DNA from: a virus
Strand: one strand, 5' to 3'
DNA length: 36,720 nt
Virus record (IMG/VR): IMGVR_UViG_3300020390_000010
Span: 1 to 36,720 of that record
Below the pieces are notes generated by a model. The model was not told the DNA's origin and made no database searches. It saw only the letters and a list, made by a program, of their open reading frames with translations. This document shows, piece after piece, positions 13,687 through 22,166 of the stretch. The stretch's first letter is position 1. The number at the start of each line of letters is the position of its first letter. Both the position numbers and the translations under genes were made by a program.

Positions 13687-13765
13687 ATACGCCAAGCGGG
13701 ACGTTCGCGCCTTGGGGGAGCACTACACTATGTCATTGATTGTCAGTCATGAGCACAGCGATTAG
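13679..13765 (+). CDS. Possible 28-residue last gene of the early operon
   Basis: Begins MSEYAKRDVRALGEHYTMSL and ends VSHEHSD. It overlaps the end of the coiled-coil gene by eight bases. Its stop lies inside a 12-bp-period triple repeat. Short, but the operon style of overlapping small genes supports it. Confidence 0.4.
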   Translation: MSEYAKRDVRALGEHYTMSLIVSHEHSD

Positions 13766-13782
13766 CACAGGCGCTAGCACAG
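13752..13782. repeat. Three direct repeats of AGCACAG, period 12
   Basis: Copies begin at 13752, 13764 and 13776, separated by CGATT and GCGCT. They sit exactly where the early plus-strand and late minus-strand operons converge, in a gap without a clear intrinsic terminator. Confidence 0.6.
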
Positions 13783-13786
13783 CACC

Positions 13787-14212
13787 CTAGCCCGCCAACG
13801 CCGCATAGTCGTCCCGAATCTGCGCATACGCGGCCACGGCCGAGCGGCGGGCCTGTGCCAGAGCGGTGGACGTCTGGGCCTCGCGGGCGGCCCGTTTGTG
13901 CGTTAGCCGGACCCGGCGGATGGCAGCGAGCACCGCATCGAATTGCCGCGCCGTCTGCTCGATCTCGTCAGCAGCTTCGGCGTACGTCAGGTCGCCGTAT
14001 TCCGCGCCGGATACGATCTCGTCGGGCACGTCGTCCTCGGGCTCGCCGGCTGTGCGCCAGCGCTCGACCGCTCGTTGGGCCTGCATGTACTCCGCATCGA
14101 CCAGCGCCCCGGGCGAGACAAAAAAAGAGCGGGTCGAGCCCGCCTGCTCGTCGATCTTCCGGAGCACGTCCGAGCGCATCTGCTCGATATCGGGTGCGAG
14201 ATTACGAGGCAT
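13787..14212 (-). CDS. Tail-tip/fibre-associated protein, 141 residues
   Basis: Begins MPRNLAPDIEQMRSDVLRKI. It is mostly helical, with AEYMQAQRAVERWRTAG and LTYAEAADEIEQTARQFDAV segments. The layout resembles small phage tail proteins encoded after the host-specificity gene, whose helical domain interacts with fibres or acts as an assembly aid. The start at 14212 overlaps the preceding gene by 11 bases; the longer upstream reading is low-complexity and out of family. Last gene of the late operon. Function is inferred from position. Confidence 0.6.
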   Translation of the reverse strand: MPRNLAPDIEQMRSDVLRKIDEQAGSTRSFFVSPGALVDAEYMQAQRAVERWRTAGEPEDDVPDEIVSGAEYGDLTYAEAADEIEQTARQFDAVLAAIRRVRLTHKRAAREAQTSTALAQARRSAVAAYAQIRDDYAALAG

Positions 14213-14615
14213 TGATCTGGATCTCCCGCGGCAAGGCCGGGAAGGCCGCCGTAGCTGTGATCGTGTACCGCCCCGGCACGGCAAACGTAATCTGCTCGCT
14301 ACCCGACGCCGTGAAATCGTCATTGACCGGTCCGCGGATATTGACTTGCGTGCCCTCGCGCATCTGCGACAGCGTGACGTGCGTTGCCCCATCAGCCGGT
14401 ACTTCGGTGCGGGATGGCGTACACGGGCTCGGCTGGCGCTTGTTCGGCTTGCCGGTCTCGGGGTTGATGTAATAGGTGCGCGGGTCAACGGACCGATCAA
14501 CGAGCGCGATGTGCTCTCCCTCGTCGCACTGCGCCTCGGCAAAATCGGCCGGCCCCATAACCGTGCGGCGGATGCGCCACACGCTGCCGGTCTCAACGCA
14601 TATTGCGTGCATCAT
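14202..14615 (-). CDS. Tail-tip accessory protein with Ig-like beta domain, 137 residues
   Basis: Begins MMHAICVETGSVWRIRRTVM. The middle carries DRSVDPRTYYINPETGKPNK, and the C-terminal 60 residues look like a beta-sandwich (VNIRGPVNDDF, ITFAVPGRYTITATAAFP). It starts at the stop of the gpJ-like gene (ATGATG, two possible starts). Located directly after the host-specificity protein, it is probably a distal tail or receptor-binding accessory subunit. The family is not firmly identified. Confidence 0.6.
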   Translation of the reverse strand: MMHAICVETGSVWRIRRTVMGPADFAEAQCDEGEHIALVDRSVDPRTYYINPETGKPNKRQPSPCTPSRTEVPADGATHVTLSQMREGTQVNIRGPVNDDFTASGSEQITFAVPGRYTITATAAFPALPREIQINAS

Positions 14616-17600
14616 CGTTTGACGCCTGTCACTGTGATGAACCAGTTTTCGAGCCGCCGTTCGGGCGTGTTCGTGCCGCTGTCAGACAGATCGACCTCGA
14701 CCTCGATTGAGCTGCTGCTCTGCCCCATCGTCTCTATAAACGAATACGCGGGCTGATCGACAAGAACTTGGCCGTTCGAGTAGAGATCATCGGACGTCCC
14801 TGTAGGGGCTGTCCCGAACTCCCATTTATCGACGGGCGTTGCGCCGAAATCGAACGTGCGCACTACGCTGCCGTCGATTTTCACGCGAACACCCTCGGCC
14901 GTGATATCGTTGTTAGAGTTGATGCGCAGATAGCCGCCGAACGAAATCAGGACACTCGTCCCGGTGACGAATGTATTGAACGGGATATTCATATAAACCG
15001 CGCGCTGCCATCCGTCCTCGCTGATCGTCTCGGCCTCGGTGAAAAACACCGACCGCGGAACCGTGACGGCCTCGCCCTGGATCTGCAGCGTGTCGACATA
15101 CGCATCGCCGGTGAAAATCTGCCGGCCATCGATGAGCGTCGTGTTGTTCTCGCGGGCCCATGCTGCTGTGCGCTCTGCTGCGGTTTGAACCGCGTCGCCG
15201 TCGAAATCACTGAGCTGGCGACCAGAGCTGCTGCCCATGCGCACACGAGCCGGGCTAACCTCATAGTTTCCATCATTGTCAAATGTGATTCGACGTGCTC
15301 TGTCGCCATCCTCACGTATTTGTGATTCGGGCCGACCGCCGACCGCTAACGTATTGCCGGCGGTGATGTTCTCGGCATCGATGTACTCGGCCTTGACTCG
15401 GCCGCTGCCGTCGACGACGAAATTGCCGCTGCTATCAGTCAGCTTTGTGAACGTGAGATTTTGAATCAGCGCCTCGCGCATATAGACGCTGCCGTCATCG
15501 ATGATGAACGCGAATACGTCGTCGACGCCCGGCGCGCCCACGGCGAACGTGTTAGCGCGGATAATGAATTGCGACGAGGGCGTGCCGTCCTCCGCCGGCT
15601 CGCTCGACAGCCCGAATCCAGATATCCGACCGTCATTGTCGATTTTGACTGTGTACTGCGCCTGCAGGCCGCCCAGATCGCTACGCTGCGCCGTGAATTG
15701 CTCCTCCAGCGTCGCGATCTGCCCGCCATCGTTGATGCTGACCTGACGCGTTGCCTCGGCAAACGGCCCGTGCTCGGCCGAAATCGCGACCTCATTGTTT
15801 TCGATGATGCGGCCCGACTGGTCTAGCCCCGCGCTCGGCGACGTGTACGGCCGCAGGATTGGTCCTCGGTTGATACGCACATGCCGCACATCGCCGAACT
15901 CAAACGACTCCCCGGCCCGGTCGAGAATGAACTGGACCTGCACGGACACGGCGGCGCCGGGAATCTCGATATTTTCGACCGACGCGAGGCTGTAACCGGT
16001 GGTTTCGACGTAATTTGAGAACGCGTTGACGAGAAAATTACCGTCCTCGTCGCGGGCACGGACATTGAGCCGGACACGGGCATCGCTGCCGGTCTCGATG
16101 CGGCAATCGCCGCCGACCGATACGGTCTGCCCCCGCAGGTTATTGATATCCGCGTCCAGCGTCTCGTTGATCGGGCGCTCGGAGTCGTCGTACCAACGAA
16201 TATAATCATCGGTCGCGTACGGAAACAGATTCGCGCTGCTGGATGCCTGCGTCTCGCTGAATCGCCGGGCCGTGGCGTCCTGCTCGTCGGAGAACGCTTC
16301 GTCGAGATCGGTGATCGAGCTCTGCTGGGATTCGTACTGCGAGTCGAGCGTGTCGAGCCGGCTCGTGACCGCGAGTTGGTTATTGACCTCTGAAACAGTA
16401 AAACTCAGCGCATTGGCAGCATTGCCGCCGAACGCGGCGTTAAGTTCGGTTACCGTCTGCGCGGCGGCGCTGTCGCTGTCGGCGTAGTCCTTGGCCTCGG
16501 TCAGTGCGTTGCTGACCGCCGTGTCGCGCTCCTCGGATTCCTGTTGTATGTCATCCGCGCGGTCGTTGGCCTCGCTCTGCAACCGCTGGGCGACCGAACC
16601 CTGAAGCTCGGGCGGGCCGGAGATCAGGTCGATCTCGTCGCTCAGGTCCTGATACAGGTCGGTCTTGCGAATCTCGCCGCTGATTACCTGCAGGTATTTC
16701 GCGGCCTCGTTTTTCGTCGTGGCGGACACGACTATGAAGTCCGAGACGCCGTAGGCATTGATGCGGCGGATATAGAAATAGTACGTCGTCGCGCCCTGCA
16801 GATCGCCGATCGTCAGGCTCTTGCCCTGCCCGGCGCGGATGGCCTGGTCCTCGACATTCTCGGGATCGAGCAGCGCGGTCGAAAACCAGAACGCGTGCAC
16901 TGCGGCCGGCGGCCCGCCCTGCGGGTCGAGCGAAACCTCGAACGTGCCAACGCGCATGTCGACGCCGGTCGGCGCCTGGGGCTGACGGCCGACGAGCGTG
17001 TAGTCGTAGACGTACGCCCAGGCCGATCGCCGGCCGTTCGGGCCGATGGCCTGCGCGCGGATGGTGACGGTGTCGAGCGGGCGGAATGCCTCGAAATACG
17101 CGATGCCGTCCTGCGCCTCGCGCTCGATGTAGCGTAGCTCGTCGTCGGCGCGGGCCTGCACGATGATCCGCGCGGTCGGCGTGCGGCCGCTGTTCGCGGA
17201 GACATTGACCGCCAGGCGCCACGTCAGCGACCCATCATCGTTGCGGATCGCGACGGTCTCGTCGGAGATGATGTCGTCGATCGAGGGGCGATTGGGCGGC
17301 AGGTCCGAGGCGCTGGGCGGGACGGTGATGTCGTCCGGCGGGGCCGGGATGTCGCCGGTCTCGGCGTCGAGGATGTTGGCCGCTGCGGGTTCGCAGACCA
17401 TGTTGGCCTGCCGCTCGCCGCGGGGCGTGATACTGACGAGCTTGACATCGATCGTCTCTTTGCCCGCTTCGCCGAACGCGAAATGGTCGTCGTAGCCGAT
17501 GTCATCGACCGGCTCGGCCAGCGTGAGCTTTTGATTGCCTGGCGCGTCGTTGACCACGCCGACGACCGCGACCGTGCCGTCGAGCCGCTGGATTTTGACG

Positions 17601-19633
17601 CCGTAGCCCGTGGCCGCCTCCATCGGGCAAAATTCGTCGCACGTGATCGCGGTGGCCTGGCCCTCGCTGTTCGTCGTCACGTCGATGACGCGGCCCCACG
17701 CGAGGCCGACGAGGATCACGTCGTGCGCCAGTTCCAGCAGGTCGCCGCGCCCATACCGAAAATGCTGCACGTCCTGGGAAAAAGCATGTTTCTCGATGTC
17801 CCGCAGCCGCCGGCGGGCGAGCACATAGCGGCCGTGTTTCCACGCCTGCTCGGAATCAGTGCAGCCGGGCGCGTCGATGGTCTCGAACTGGCTCGCGTTG
17901 CCCTCGTCGTAGCCGTCGTCGTAAACGATGCGCTCGGCCGGCTCCCACGTAGCGGCGTTGGTGTAGCGCACCCGCATCGCATGCGGCGGGCTGAACGCGG
18001 ACAGCGTGTAGCTGTAGTTGTAGGAGTTCTTCGGCGTGATGACCATTTTCGGCACGGTCTGTGCCGTGTCGCGCACGATCCGGATGCGGGTGTCGGGGTC
18101 GATGGTCCACGTCGCCCGGCCGGCGGACGAGATTTCTTCCATCCGCTGGATGGTCGTGCGGTTGTTGTCCAGCACGTTGTCGTAGTAGCGGCCCGTGGCC
18201 TCGGCCTCGTACGCCCACTCGACCAACGATTGCAAAACGAAATCCGACAGCGGGATCGGATCGCGGTTGGCTTGGTCGGTCATCAACGACGCGAAGGCCC
18301 ACGCCGGCGATCGGCTGGGTTTCTCGACCCACTCGCCATCCTCGTAGACCGGGACAACCGCGGTGCCGAGCACGGACAGCTTGTCGATCGTGCCGTCGAG
18401 CTGGTCCGTCGCCCGGATTTTCAGCGCCATGACGACGGTGCCCGCCACAGTGAACGCCCGGCGATCGCGCAGCGTGCGGAGCGCATTCCACGTCACCGAC
18501 GAGGCCGGGTCGCCCTCCAAATTGCTGAAATACGTGGAGACGCGCGTCAGTCGGATGTCGTACGTCTGCGTGCCGTCATTGTCCAGCCCCTCGCGGGCGA
18601 AATTGACGCGGCTGGTCTTTTCGCCGTCGCTTTGCTGGGTGAAAGTGCCGCTATCCCAAGAACCGCTGGACTCGGACAGGCGCCATTCGACCATCCACTC
18701 AATGCGGATTTTCGACAGGTCGCCGCCCGAGTCGATCGTGTAGATGTTGCCGGACACGTCGATCGAGAACCCGGTCGCGCCGGGCTCGGTCGTGCGGACG
18801 GTCGACAAGTTGTCGTCGATGGTGGGATTGCTGTCGGAGCTGGCCCCGCCGGGGTCGCTCTCGGTCGTCCAGGCGGGATTGGTCTCGATGACTTGGTCGG
18901 TGTAGAGGGTCATCTGATCGGGCGTGCCGATCTCCCACTGCAAGTCCTCAAACTCGCGCAGGTCCGTTTGGCCGAGACGCAGCGGCGGCTGGCCGAGCGT
19001 TTCGTCGAGGTCCGTGTCCTGAGTGATCTTGTCGCGGCCCTCGCCCACGATGTGCCCGCCGATCTCCATCGGGCCGTCGTTGAGGACGAACAGCATGCGT
19101 AGGTATTGATCCGAGCCGGCGGTTTCGGTGTACGGCTTGGCCGTCATCGGCACGGGCGGGTAATAGCGCATGCGGCCGAACAGGCGCGGGATCGGCTCGT
19201 AGCTCGCGATGCGGTTGCTCTGCCCGGTCAGCGCGTTGAGCCGGTCGATGCCGCCGCTGGTGCTGCCCTGCTGCTCCGCCTGCGACTGCGCGATCAGGCT
19301 GCTGGCGATACTGAGACCGAGACCGATAGCCGTGTAGCCGGCGAACGCCAACCACGCGCCACTCGCCGCTGCACTCGCCGCCGCACCGCTGGCCACCGCA
19401 GCCGCCACGGCGAGCACGGCCGACGCCTCCGGCACCGGCTCGACGAATACCTCGACGCCATCTTTCAGCCGCGCGCGCTCGATGAACAGCGCGGAGACCT
19501 CGCGGCCGCCGATCCACGCCCGCACGTTGTGCCCGCCGCAGGCATCGGCGATGGTCGTGCCCGCATCGACATACCACCACTGGTCCCGCCGGCCGGCAAA
19601 CGGGTCTTCGCTCTTGTACAGGCAGACGCTCAT
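14612..19633 (-). CDS. J: Host-specificity tail-tip protein (gpJ-like)
   Basis: A 1673-residue central tail-tip protein that contacts the host receptor. Residues 1-100 hold a gpI/ubiquitin-like start and a glycine/alanine-rich hydrophobic stretch (about 75-130), followed by RLFGRMRYYPPVPM and the tip-attachment domains. Fibronectin-like domains lie near residues 830-1030. A coiled coil spans about 1050-1150. Beta-rich carbohydrate-binding-like sequence and a DUF1983-type domain (QYTVKIDNDGRISGFGL onward) follow. The last 150 residues are a unique beta-rich C-terminus, the expected receptor-binding part. The start at 19633 overlaps the NlpC stop by four bases; an upstream 43-codon extension is a shadow. 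Confidence 0.93.
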   Translation of the reverse strand: MSVCLYKSEDPFAGRRDQWWYVDAGTTIADACGGHNVRAWIGGREVSALFIERARLKDGVEVFVEPVPEASAVLAVAAAVASGAAASAAASGAWLAFAGYTAIGLGLSIASSLIAQSQAEQQGSTSGGIDRLNALTGQSNRIASYEPIPRLFGRMRYYPPVPMTAKPYTETAGSDQYLRMLFVLNDGPMEIGGHIVGEGRDKITQDTDLDETLGQPPLRLGQTDLREFEDLQWEIGTPDQMTLYTDQVIETNPAWTTESDPGGASSDSNPTIDDNLSTVRTTEPGATGFSIDVSGNIYTIDSGGDLSKIRIEWMVEWRLSESSGSWDSGTFTQQSDGEKTSRVNFAREGLDNDGTQTYDIRLTRVSTYFSNLEGDPASSVTWNALRTLRDRRAFTVAGTVVMALKIRATDQLDGTIDKLSVLGTAVVPVYEDGEWVEKPSRSPAWAFASLMTDQANRDPIPLSDFVLQSLVEWAYEAEATGRYYDNVLDNNRTTIQRMEEISSAGRATWTIDPDTRIRIVRDTAQTVPKMVITPKNSYNYSYTLSAFSPPHAMRVRYTNAATWEPAERIVYDDGYDEGNASQFETIDAPGCTDSEQAWKHGRYVLARRRLRDIEKHAFSQDVQHFRYGRGDLLELAHDVILVGLAWGRVIDVTTNSEGQATAITCDEFCPMEAATGYGVKIQRLDGTVAVVGVVNDAPGNQKLTLAEPVDDIGYDDHFAFGEAGKETIDVKLVSITPRGERQANMVCEPAAANILDAETGDIPAPPDDITVPPSASDLPPNRPSIDDIISDETVAIRNDDGSLTWRLAVNVSANSGRTPTARIIVQARADDELRYIEREAQDGIAYFEAFRPLDTVTIRAQAIGPNGRRSAWAYVYDYTLVGRQPQAPTGVDMRVGTFEVSLDPQGGPPAAVHAFWFSTALLDPENVEDQAIRAGQGKSLTIGDLQGATTYYFYIRRINAYGVSDFIVVSATTKNEAAKYLQVISGEIRKTDLYQDLSDEIDLISGPPELQGSVAQRLQSEANDRADDIQQESEERDTAVSNALTEAKDYADSDSAAAQTVTELNAAFGGNAANALSFTVSEVNNQLAVTSRLDTLDSQYESQQSSITDLDEAFSDEQDATARRFSETQASSSANLFPYATDDYIRWYDDSERPINETLDADINNLRGQTVSVGGDCRIETGSDARVRLNVRARDEDGNFLVNAFSNYVETTGYSLASVENIEIPGAAVSVQVQFILDRAGESFEFGDVRHVRINRGPILRPYTSPSAGLDQSGRIIENNEVAISAEHGPFAEATRQVSINDGGQIATLEEQFTAQRSDLGGLQAQYTVKIDNDGRISGFGLSSEPAEDGTPSSQFIIRANTFAVGAPGVDDVFAFIIDDGSVYMREALIQNLTFTKLTDSSGNFVVDGSGRVKAEYIDAENITAGNTLAVGGRPESQIREDGDRARRITFDNDGNYEVSPARVRMGSSSGRQLSDFDGDAVQTAAERTAAWARENNTTLIDGRQIFTGDAYVDTLQIQGEAVTVPRSVFFTEAETISEDGWQRAVYMNIPFNTFVTGTSVLISFGGYLRINSNNDITAEGVRVKIDGSVVRTFDFGATPVDKWEFGTAPTGTSDDLYSNGQVLVDQPAYSFIETMGQSSSSIEVEVDLSDSGTNTPERRLENWFITVTGVKR

Positions 19634-20007
19634 GCAACAAAACCTCGGTAGCGGTAGAACCCGCGCACGTCGTGCGTCGTGTAGCGCTCGCAGACGGACG
19701 TGGAGCCGGGGGCGTAGCTGTGGATCATCTCGGGCGGCTCGATGACAACGCCGACGTGCCACGGCTCGGCGCGAATCCAGGCGATATCACCCTCGCGCGG
19801 ATCGTCCACGCGGACGGTGTGGCGCATCAGGCACTCGTGGATGGCGCGGATGCCGGGCGGGTCGCCGGTCAGCTCGGCGCTGAGCGCGGACAGGTCGACG
19901 CCGTAGCACTCGGCGAATATCTGTTGCACGAGGCGCAGACAGCCGTGTGGCGGCTCGTACGGGCGGCCGACGAATTTCCTATATTCATTCACAAATATTT
20001 CGCCCAT
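19630..20007 (-). CDS. NlpC/P60 tail-tip peptidoglycan peptidase (gpK-like)
   Basis: A 125-residue cysteine peptidase that helps the tail tip cross peptidoglycan. The catalytic Cys23 lies in HGCLRLVQQIF and the catalytic His84 in EPWHVGVVI. REGDIAWIRA and YAPGSTS match the usual family blocks. The annotated ATG (20007) touches a terminator U-tract and has no Shine-Dalgarno; a GTG at codon 6 is an alternative. The first twelve codons are AT-rich, then composition shifts abruptly to GC-rich, suggesting a recent join with the upstream endonuclease cassette. The stop overlaps gpJ. Confidence 0.88.
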   Translation of the reverse strand: MGEIFVNEYRKFVGRPYEPPHGCLRLVQQIFAECYGVDLSALSAELTGDPPGIRAIHECLMRHTVRVDDPREGDIAWIRAEPWHVGVVIEPPEMIHSYAPGSTSVCERYTTHDVRGFYRYRGFVA

Positions 20008-20030
20008 AAAAAAACCCGCCGAAGCGGGTT
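20008..20030 (-). terminator. Intrinsic terminator ending at the NlpC start codon
   Basis: On the minus strand AACCCGC/GCGGGTT with a short loop is followed by a run of seven T residues. The ATG of the NlpC gene is the next three bases. It would end transcripts of the upstream HNH gene, and also of the late operon unless antitermination acts. Confidence 0.75.
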
Positions 20031-20054
20031 CAATGCACTTGAAATATGTCTTTA

Positions 20055-20768
20055 TTAAGCGGAGTTCTTTCTAAATTTTTTCTGTGTAGGGGCAAAAAGC
20101 GCACTGCCTCGCTTACCCGCTCGATATCTAGCCTTTAACGTGACATGCTTTATACCAAGACACTGACTCCACTGAAAAAGATTTTTGCATTCGCCTAGAT
20201 ATTTGACGCGCACCTCTCGGTCAGTGCGGCCAAGTGGCCGCACCAACTTATCTCCGCGATGGCCTTGCTCGTAATAACGCTTTTTAATGACCGAATACGG
20301 AATACCGTAACGTCTGCCAAGCTTATGAAGTCCAATCCTTTTGCCGTGAAAGATAACGAATCGCTCTGCGTGCTTGTTTGGTACGAGCAAATCTTCACCG
20401 CGGAGCCCGTATCGATAGCGCTGTTTAACGATCGCATAGGAAATGCCACGCAACTCAGCCCACTCGACCATCGGCCGGGCATCCCCACCAATATCGATCA
20501 TGACGTTGTTGGATTTATTTCGAGATTGCTCTTTTTTAGTAGCCCACCGACAATTTTTTGGATTGTATCCTTCATTATTGTCGATACGGTCTATCGACAT
20601 ACCTTCAGGACGAGGGCCCATGTCAAATAAAAAATTATCGTATTCGAGCCAACGCTCACATACTTTTATCCCTCGACCACCGTAGTCATTATAACTTCCG
20701 CATCTCGGGTTATTGCACCTATAAATCATGGACTTCCAAGATTTATATGCCCCAGTGCTACTTTTCAT
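20055..20768 (-). CDS. HNH endonuclease with three DNA-binding repeats
   Basis: A 237-residue protein. The nuclease core (residues 1-90) contains RCNNPRCGSYNDYGGRGI, CERW, MSIDRIDNNEGYNPKNCRWA, a pattern of phage HNH proteins. Then three copies of a repeat GIxxxxIKxRYxxGxRGxxL occur at about 98-130, 145-178 and 197-227, probably helical DNA-reading modules. The ATG at 20768 has GAGAGAGG upstream, preferred over a TTG three codons earlier. Strikingly AT-rich against its neighbours, so a recent mobile insertion into the tail operon between the DUF1833 and NlpC genes. Confidence 0.88.
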   Translation of the reverse strand: MKSSTGAYKSWKSMIYRCNNPRCGSYNDYGGRGIKVCERWLEYDNFLFDMGPRPEGMSIDRIDNNEGYNPKNCRWATKKEQSRNKSNNVMIDIGGDARPMVEWAELRGISYAIVKQRYRYGLRGEDLLVPNKHAERFVIFHGKRIGLHKLGRRYGIPYSVIKKRYYEQGHRGDKLVRPLGRTDREVRVKYLGECKNLFQWSQCLGIKHVTLKARYRAGKRGSALFAPTQKKFRKNSA

Positions 20769-20865
20769 TGGATGCAACCTCTCTCATTGCCTCTCGAATG
20801 GTAAGCGCGCGGCAAATGTATCGAGAGTCGCACATCTTTCGGCCGCTAAACCTAGCCGCGCGCAT
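20758..20865 (-). CDS. Possible 35-residue ORF upstream of the HNH gene
   Basis: Starts MRAARFSGRKMCDSRYICRA and stops just inside the HNH gene. It may be the displaced 5' end of a tail gene cut by the HNH insertion, or simply leader sequence. It contains the HNH gene ribosome site. No family is seen. Confidence 0.25.
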   Translation of the reverse strand: MRAARFSGRKMCDSRYICRALTIREAMREVASNEK

Positions 20866-20875
20866 CTCAATTATA

Positions 20876-21352
20876 TCAACTCCCCGCGGAACTCGGCGAG
20901 AATCGGCGGGCCGGGTAGGCGTTGTTCAGCGCGCCCTTGATGTAGGTCGCGGTGATCGTGCCCTGGGCGATGCCGTCGGTCTCAAATCGCTCGAACAGAA
21001 ACCGGGCCGGGCCATAGCGGATATCGTCATGATCCGCTGCGGTGACGGTCTCGACGATCATTACCGGTTTTTCGCGGAGCCCGCGCAGCGAGCGCAGCGC
21101 GATCATCACCCGCTGGTCGACGATATCGACGTCGATTTTCAGCTCGGGCGGCCGCTGGCCGGTCTGGGCCGGATAGACCGACCGCATCGGGAATGCGACG
21201 TACAGCCCGTCGGCGCGCTCGATGTCCTCTGTGTTGTCGACGAGGCGCAGTGTGTCAATCTGGCTGTGCTCAAACCGCAGTGTGTCGAGATAGATCGTGC
21301 TCGTCTCGGATCCGAGATCGCTCGCGGCTCGTTCGGGAGAGATTTCCGGCAT
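20876..21352 (-). CDS. DUF1833-family minor tail protein
   Basis: A 158-residue protein matching the layout of this phage tail family: LRFEHSQIDTLRLVDNTEDI, a LYVAFPMRSVYP block, PELKIDVDIVDQRVMIALRS, and a closing AYPARRFSP. The family occupies the place of lambda gpL between the M-like protein and the NlpC protein at the tail tip. The usual closing motif after RFSP is replaced here by SSAGS, and the mobile HNH gene follows at once, so the 3' end may have been altered by the insertion. The ATG has no strong ribosome site and is preceded by a terminator. Confidence 0.8.
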   Translation of the reverse strand: MPEISPERAASDLGSETSTIYLDTLRFEHSQIDTLRLVDNTEDIERADGLYVAFPMRSVYPAQTGQRPPELKIDVDIVDQRVMIALRSLRGLREKPVMIVETVTAADHDDIRYGPARFLFERFETDGIAQGTITATYIKGALNNAYPARRFSPSSAGS

Positions 21353-21365
21353 AGATAGCGCCCAT

Positions 21366-21389
21366 AAAAAAGCCCGCTCGAGGCGGGCT
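21366..21389 (-). terminator. Intrinsic terminator inside the tail operon
   Basis: On the minus strand AGCCCGC/GCGGGCT with loop CTCGA is followed by six T residues. It lies between the lipoprotein gene and the DUF1833 gene. The flank TTTTTTATGGGCG is the same as at the NlpC start. Confidence 0.75.
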
Positions 21390-21412
21390 GGTGATGGTTT
21401 AGATGGTGTGCG

Positions 21413-21826
21413 TCAGTAGGCGGTCGGCGAGATGCCGAAGCCCCCTGCGAGGGTCCAGAACACTCGAACCCGCACAGGGCTATCCTCGGTTGCCATGACT
21501 TGCGTTTCGAAAGGTCCGAACCCGCACATCATTTCATGATTCTGCGCTGACACGATGTGCGAGCCTGGCTTAACCCATACGCGGGCCGTCTCGCCAGTAT
21601 CCAGCGATGCCACGCGCTCGCGGTCGATGGCGACGTGCACGTGGCACGGCTCGCTTCCCATGCCAGAGTCGCGCGTGACCTGCACAGCCGCCGTCCGTTC
21701 GCGCGTCTGCTCGCCGTGCGAATGGATACGCTCCGGCGGCACGGCTGCGGCGTCATTCGGCGAGATCGGCGAGGACGCGCAACCGGCGAGCGCGAGCAGG
21801 GCAAGAATGATGATGGCGTAACGCAT
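21413..21826 (-). CDS. Small lipoprotein encoded in the tail operon
   Basis: A 137-residue protein. Residues 1-15 are a lipoprotein signal (MRYAIIILALLALAGC) with lipobox LAGC, so Cys15 would be lipid-modified; Ser at +2 predicts outer-membrane sorting. The mature domain is beta-rich with CHVHVAIDRERVAS and two further Cys. The start at 21826 has AGGGAG upstream; a longer reading lacks this. It is followed by its own terminator, giving it a cassette-like character. It could be a lysogenic-conversion or superinfection-exclusion lipoprotein, by analogy with small lipoproteins near the tail genes of other phages, but this is inference. DUF-type stress or cell-envelope lipoproteins are alternatives. 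Confidence 0.8.
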   Translation of the reverse strand: MRYAIIILALLALAGCASSPISPNDAAAVPPERIHSHGEQTRERTAAVQVTRDSGMGSEPCHVHVAIDRERVASLDTGETARVWVKPGSHIVSAQNHEMMCGFGPFETQVMATEDSPVRVRVFWTLAGGFGISPTAY

Positions 21827-21854
21827 ATCGGACTCCCTTTTTCTTATCAGAGTA

Positions 21855-22166
21855 TCACAAGGCGATGTCACGCAGCGGCGTGCCGGGCGTCAGCCGCTCG
21901 AACGCCGCGTCGCAGTCCGCAATCACGGCATCGACGCGGGCCGAGCCCTCCGCCGGGTAGAGATTGAGCAATAGGCCTTGATCGACGCCGGGCTCGATCT
22001 CGGTGCCCGCATCATCGTACTGCGCCGGCGGATCGTACGTCTGACCGAGCCAGTCGACGGTGAGCCAGCGGCGCGACCGAAACGCGTCATCGACGGCCAG
22101 CCCGTGCGGCCGCAGCACATCCAGCGCCTCGGCGCGGCCCGGTACGCGGTAGTGATGCGATGTCAT
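21855..22166 (-). CDS. Hypothetical tail-operon protein, 103 residues
   Basis: Begins MTSHHYRVPGRAEALDVLRP, with a middle WLTVDWLGQTYDPP and a helical end ADCDAAFERLTPGTPLRDIAL. No membrane segment or known motif. It starts four bases inside the end of the M-like gene, so translation is coupled. It probably takes part in tail-tip assembly given its position, but the family is not recognised. Confidence 0.6.
   Translation of the reverse strand: MTSHHYRVPGRAEALDVLRPHGLAVDDAFRSRRWLTVDWLGQTYDPPAQYDDAGTEIEPGVDQGLLLNLYPAEGSARVDAVIADCDAAFERLTPGTPLRDIAL

Noticed and set aside
17483-19102. A 539-codon plus-strand ORF within the gpJ-like gene
   Set aside because: Shadow of a clear host-specificity gene; Arg/Val-rich with no recognisable domain.
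19634-19762. N-terminal extension of the gpJ-like protein
   Set aside because: Arg-rich shadow of the NlpC gene; the ATG at 19633 overlaps the NlpC stop as expected.
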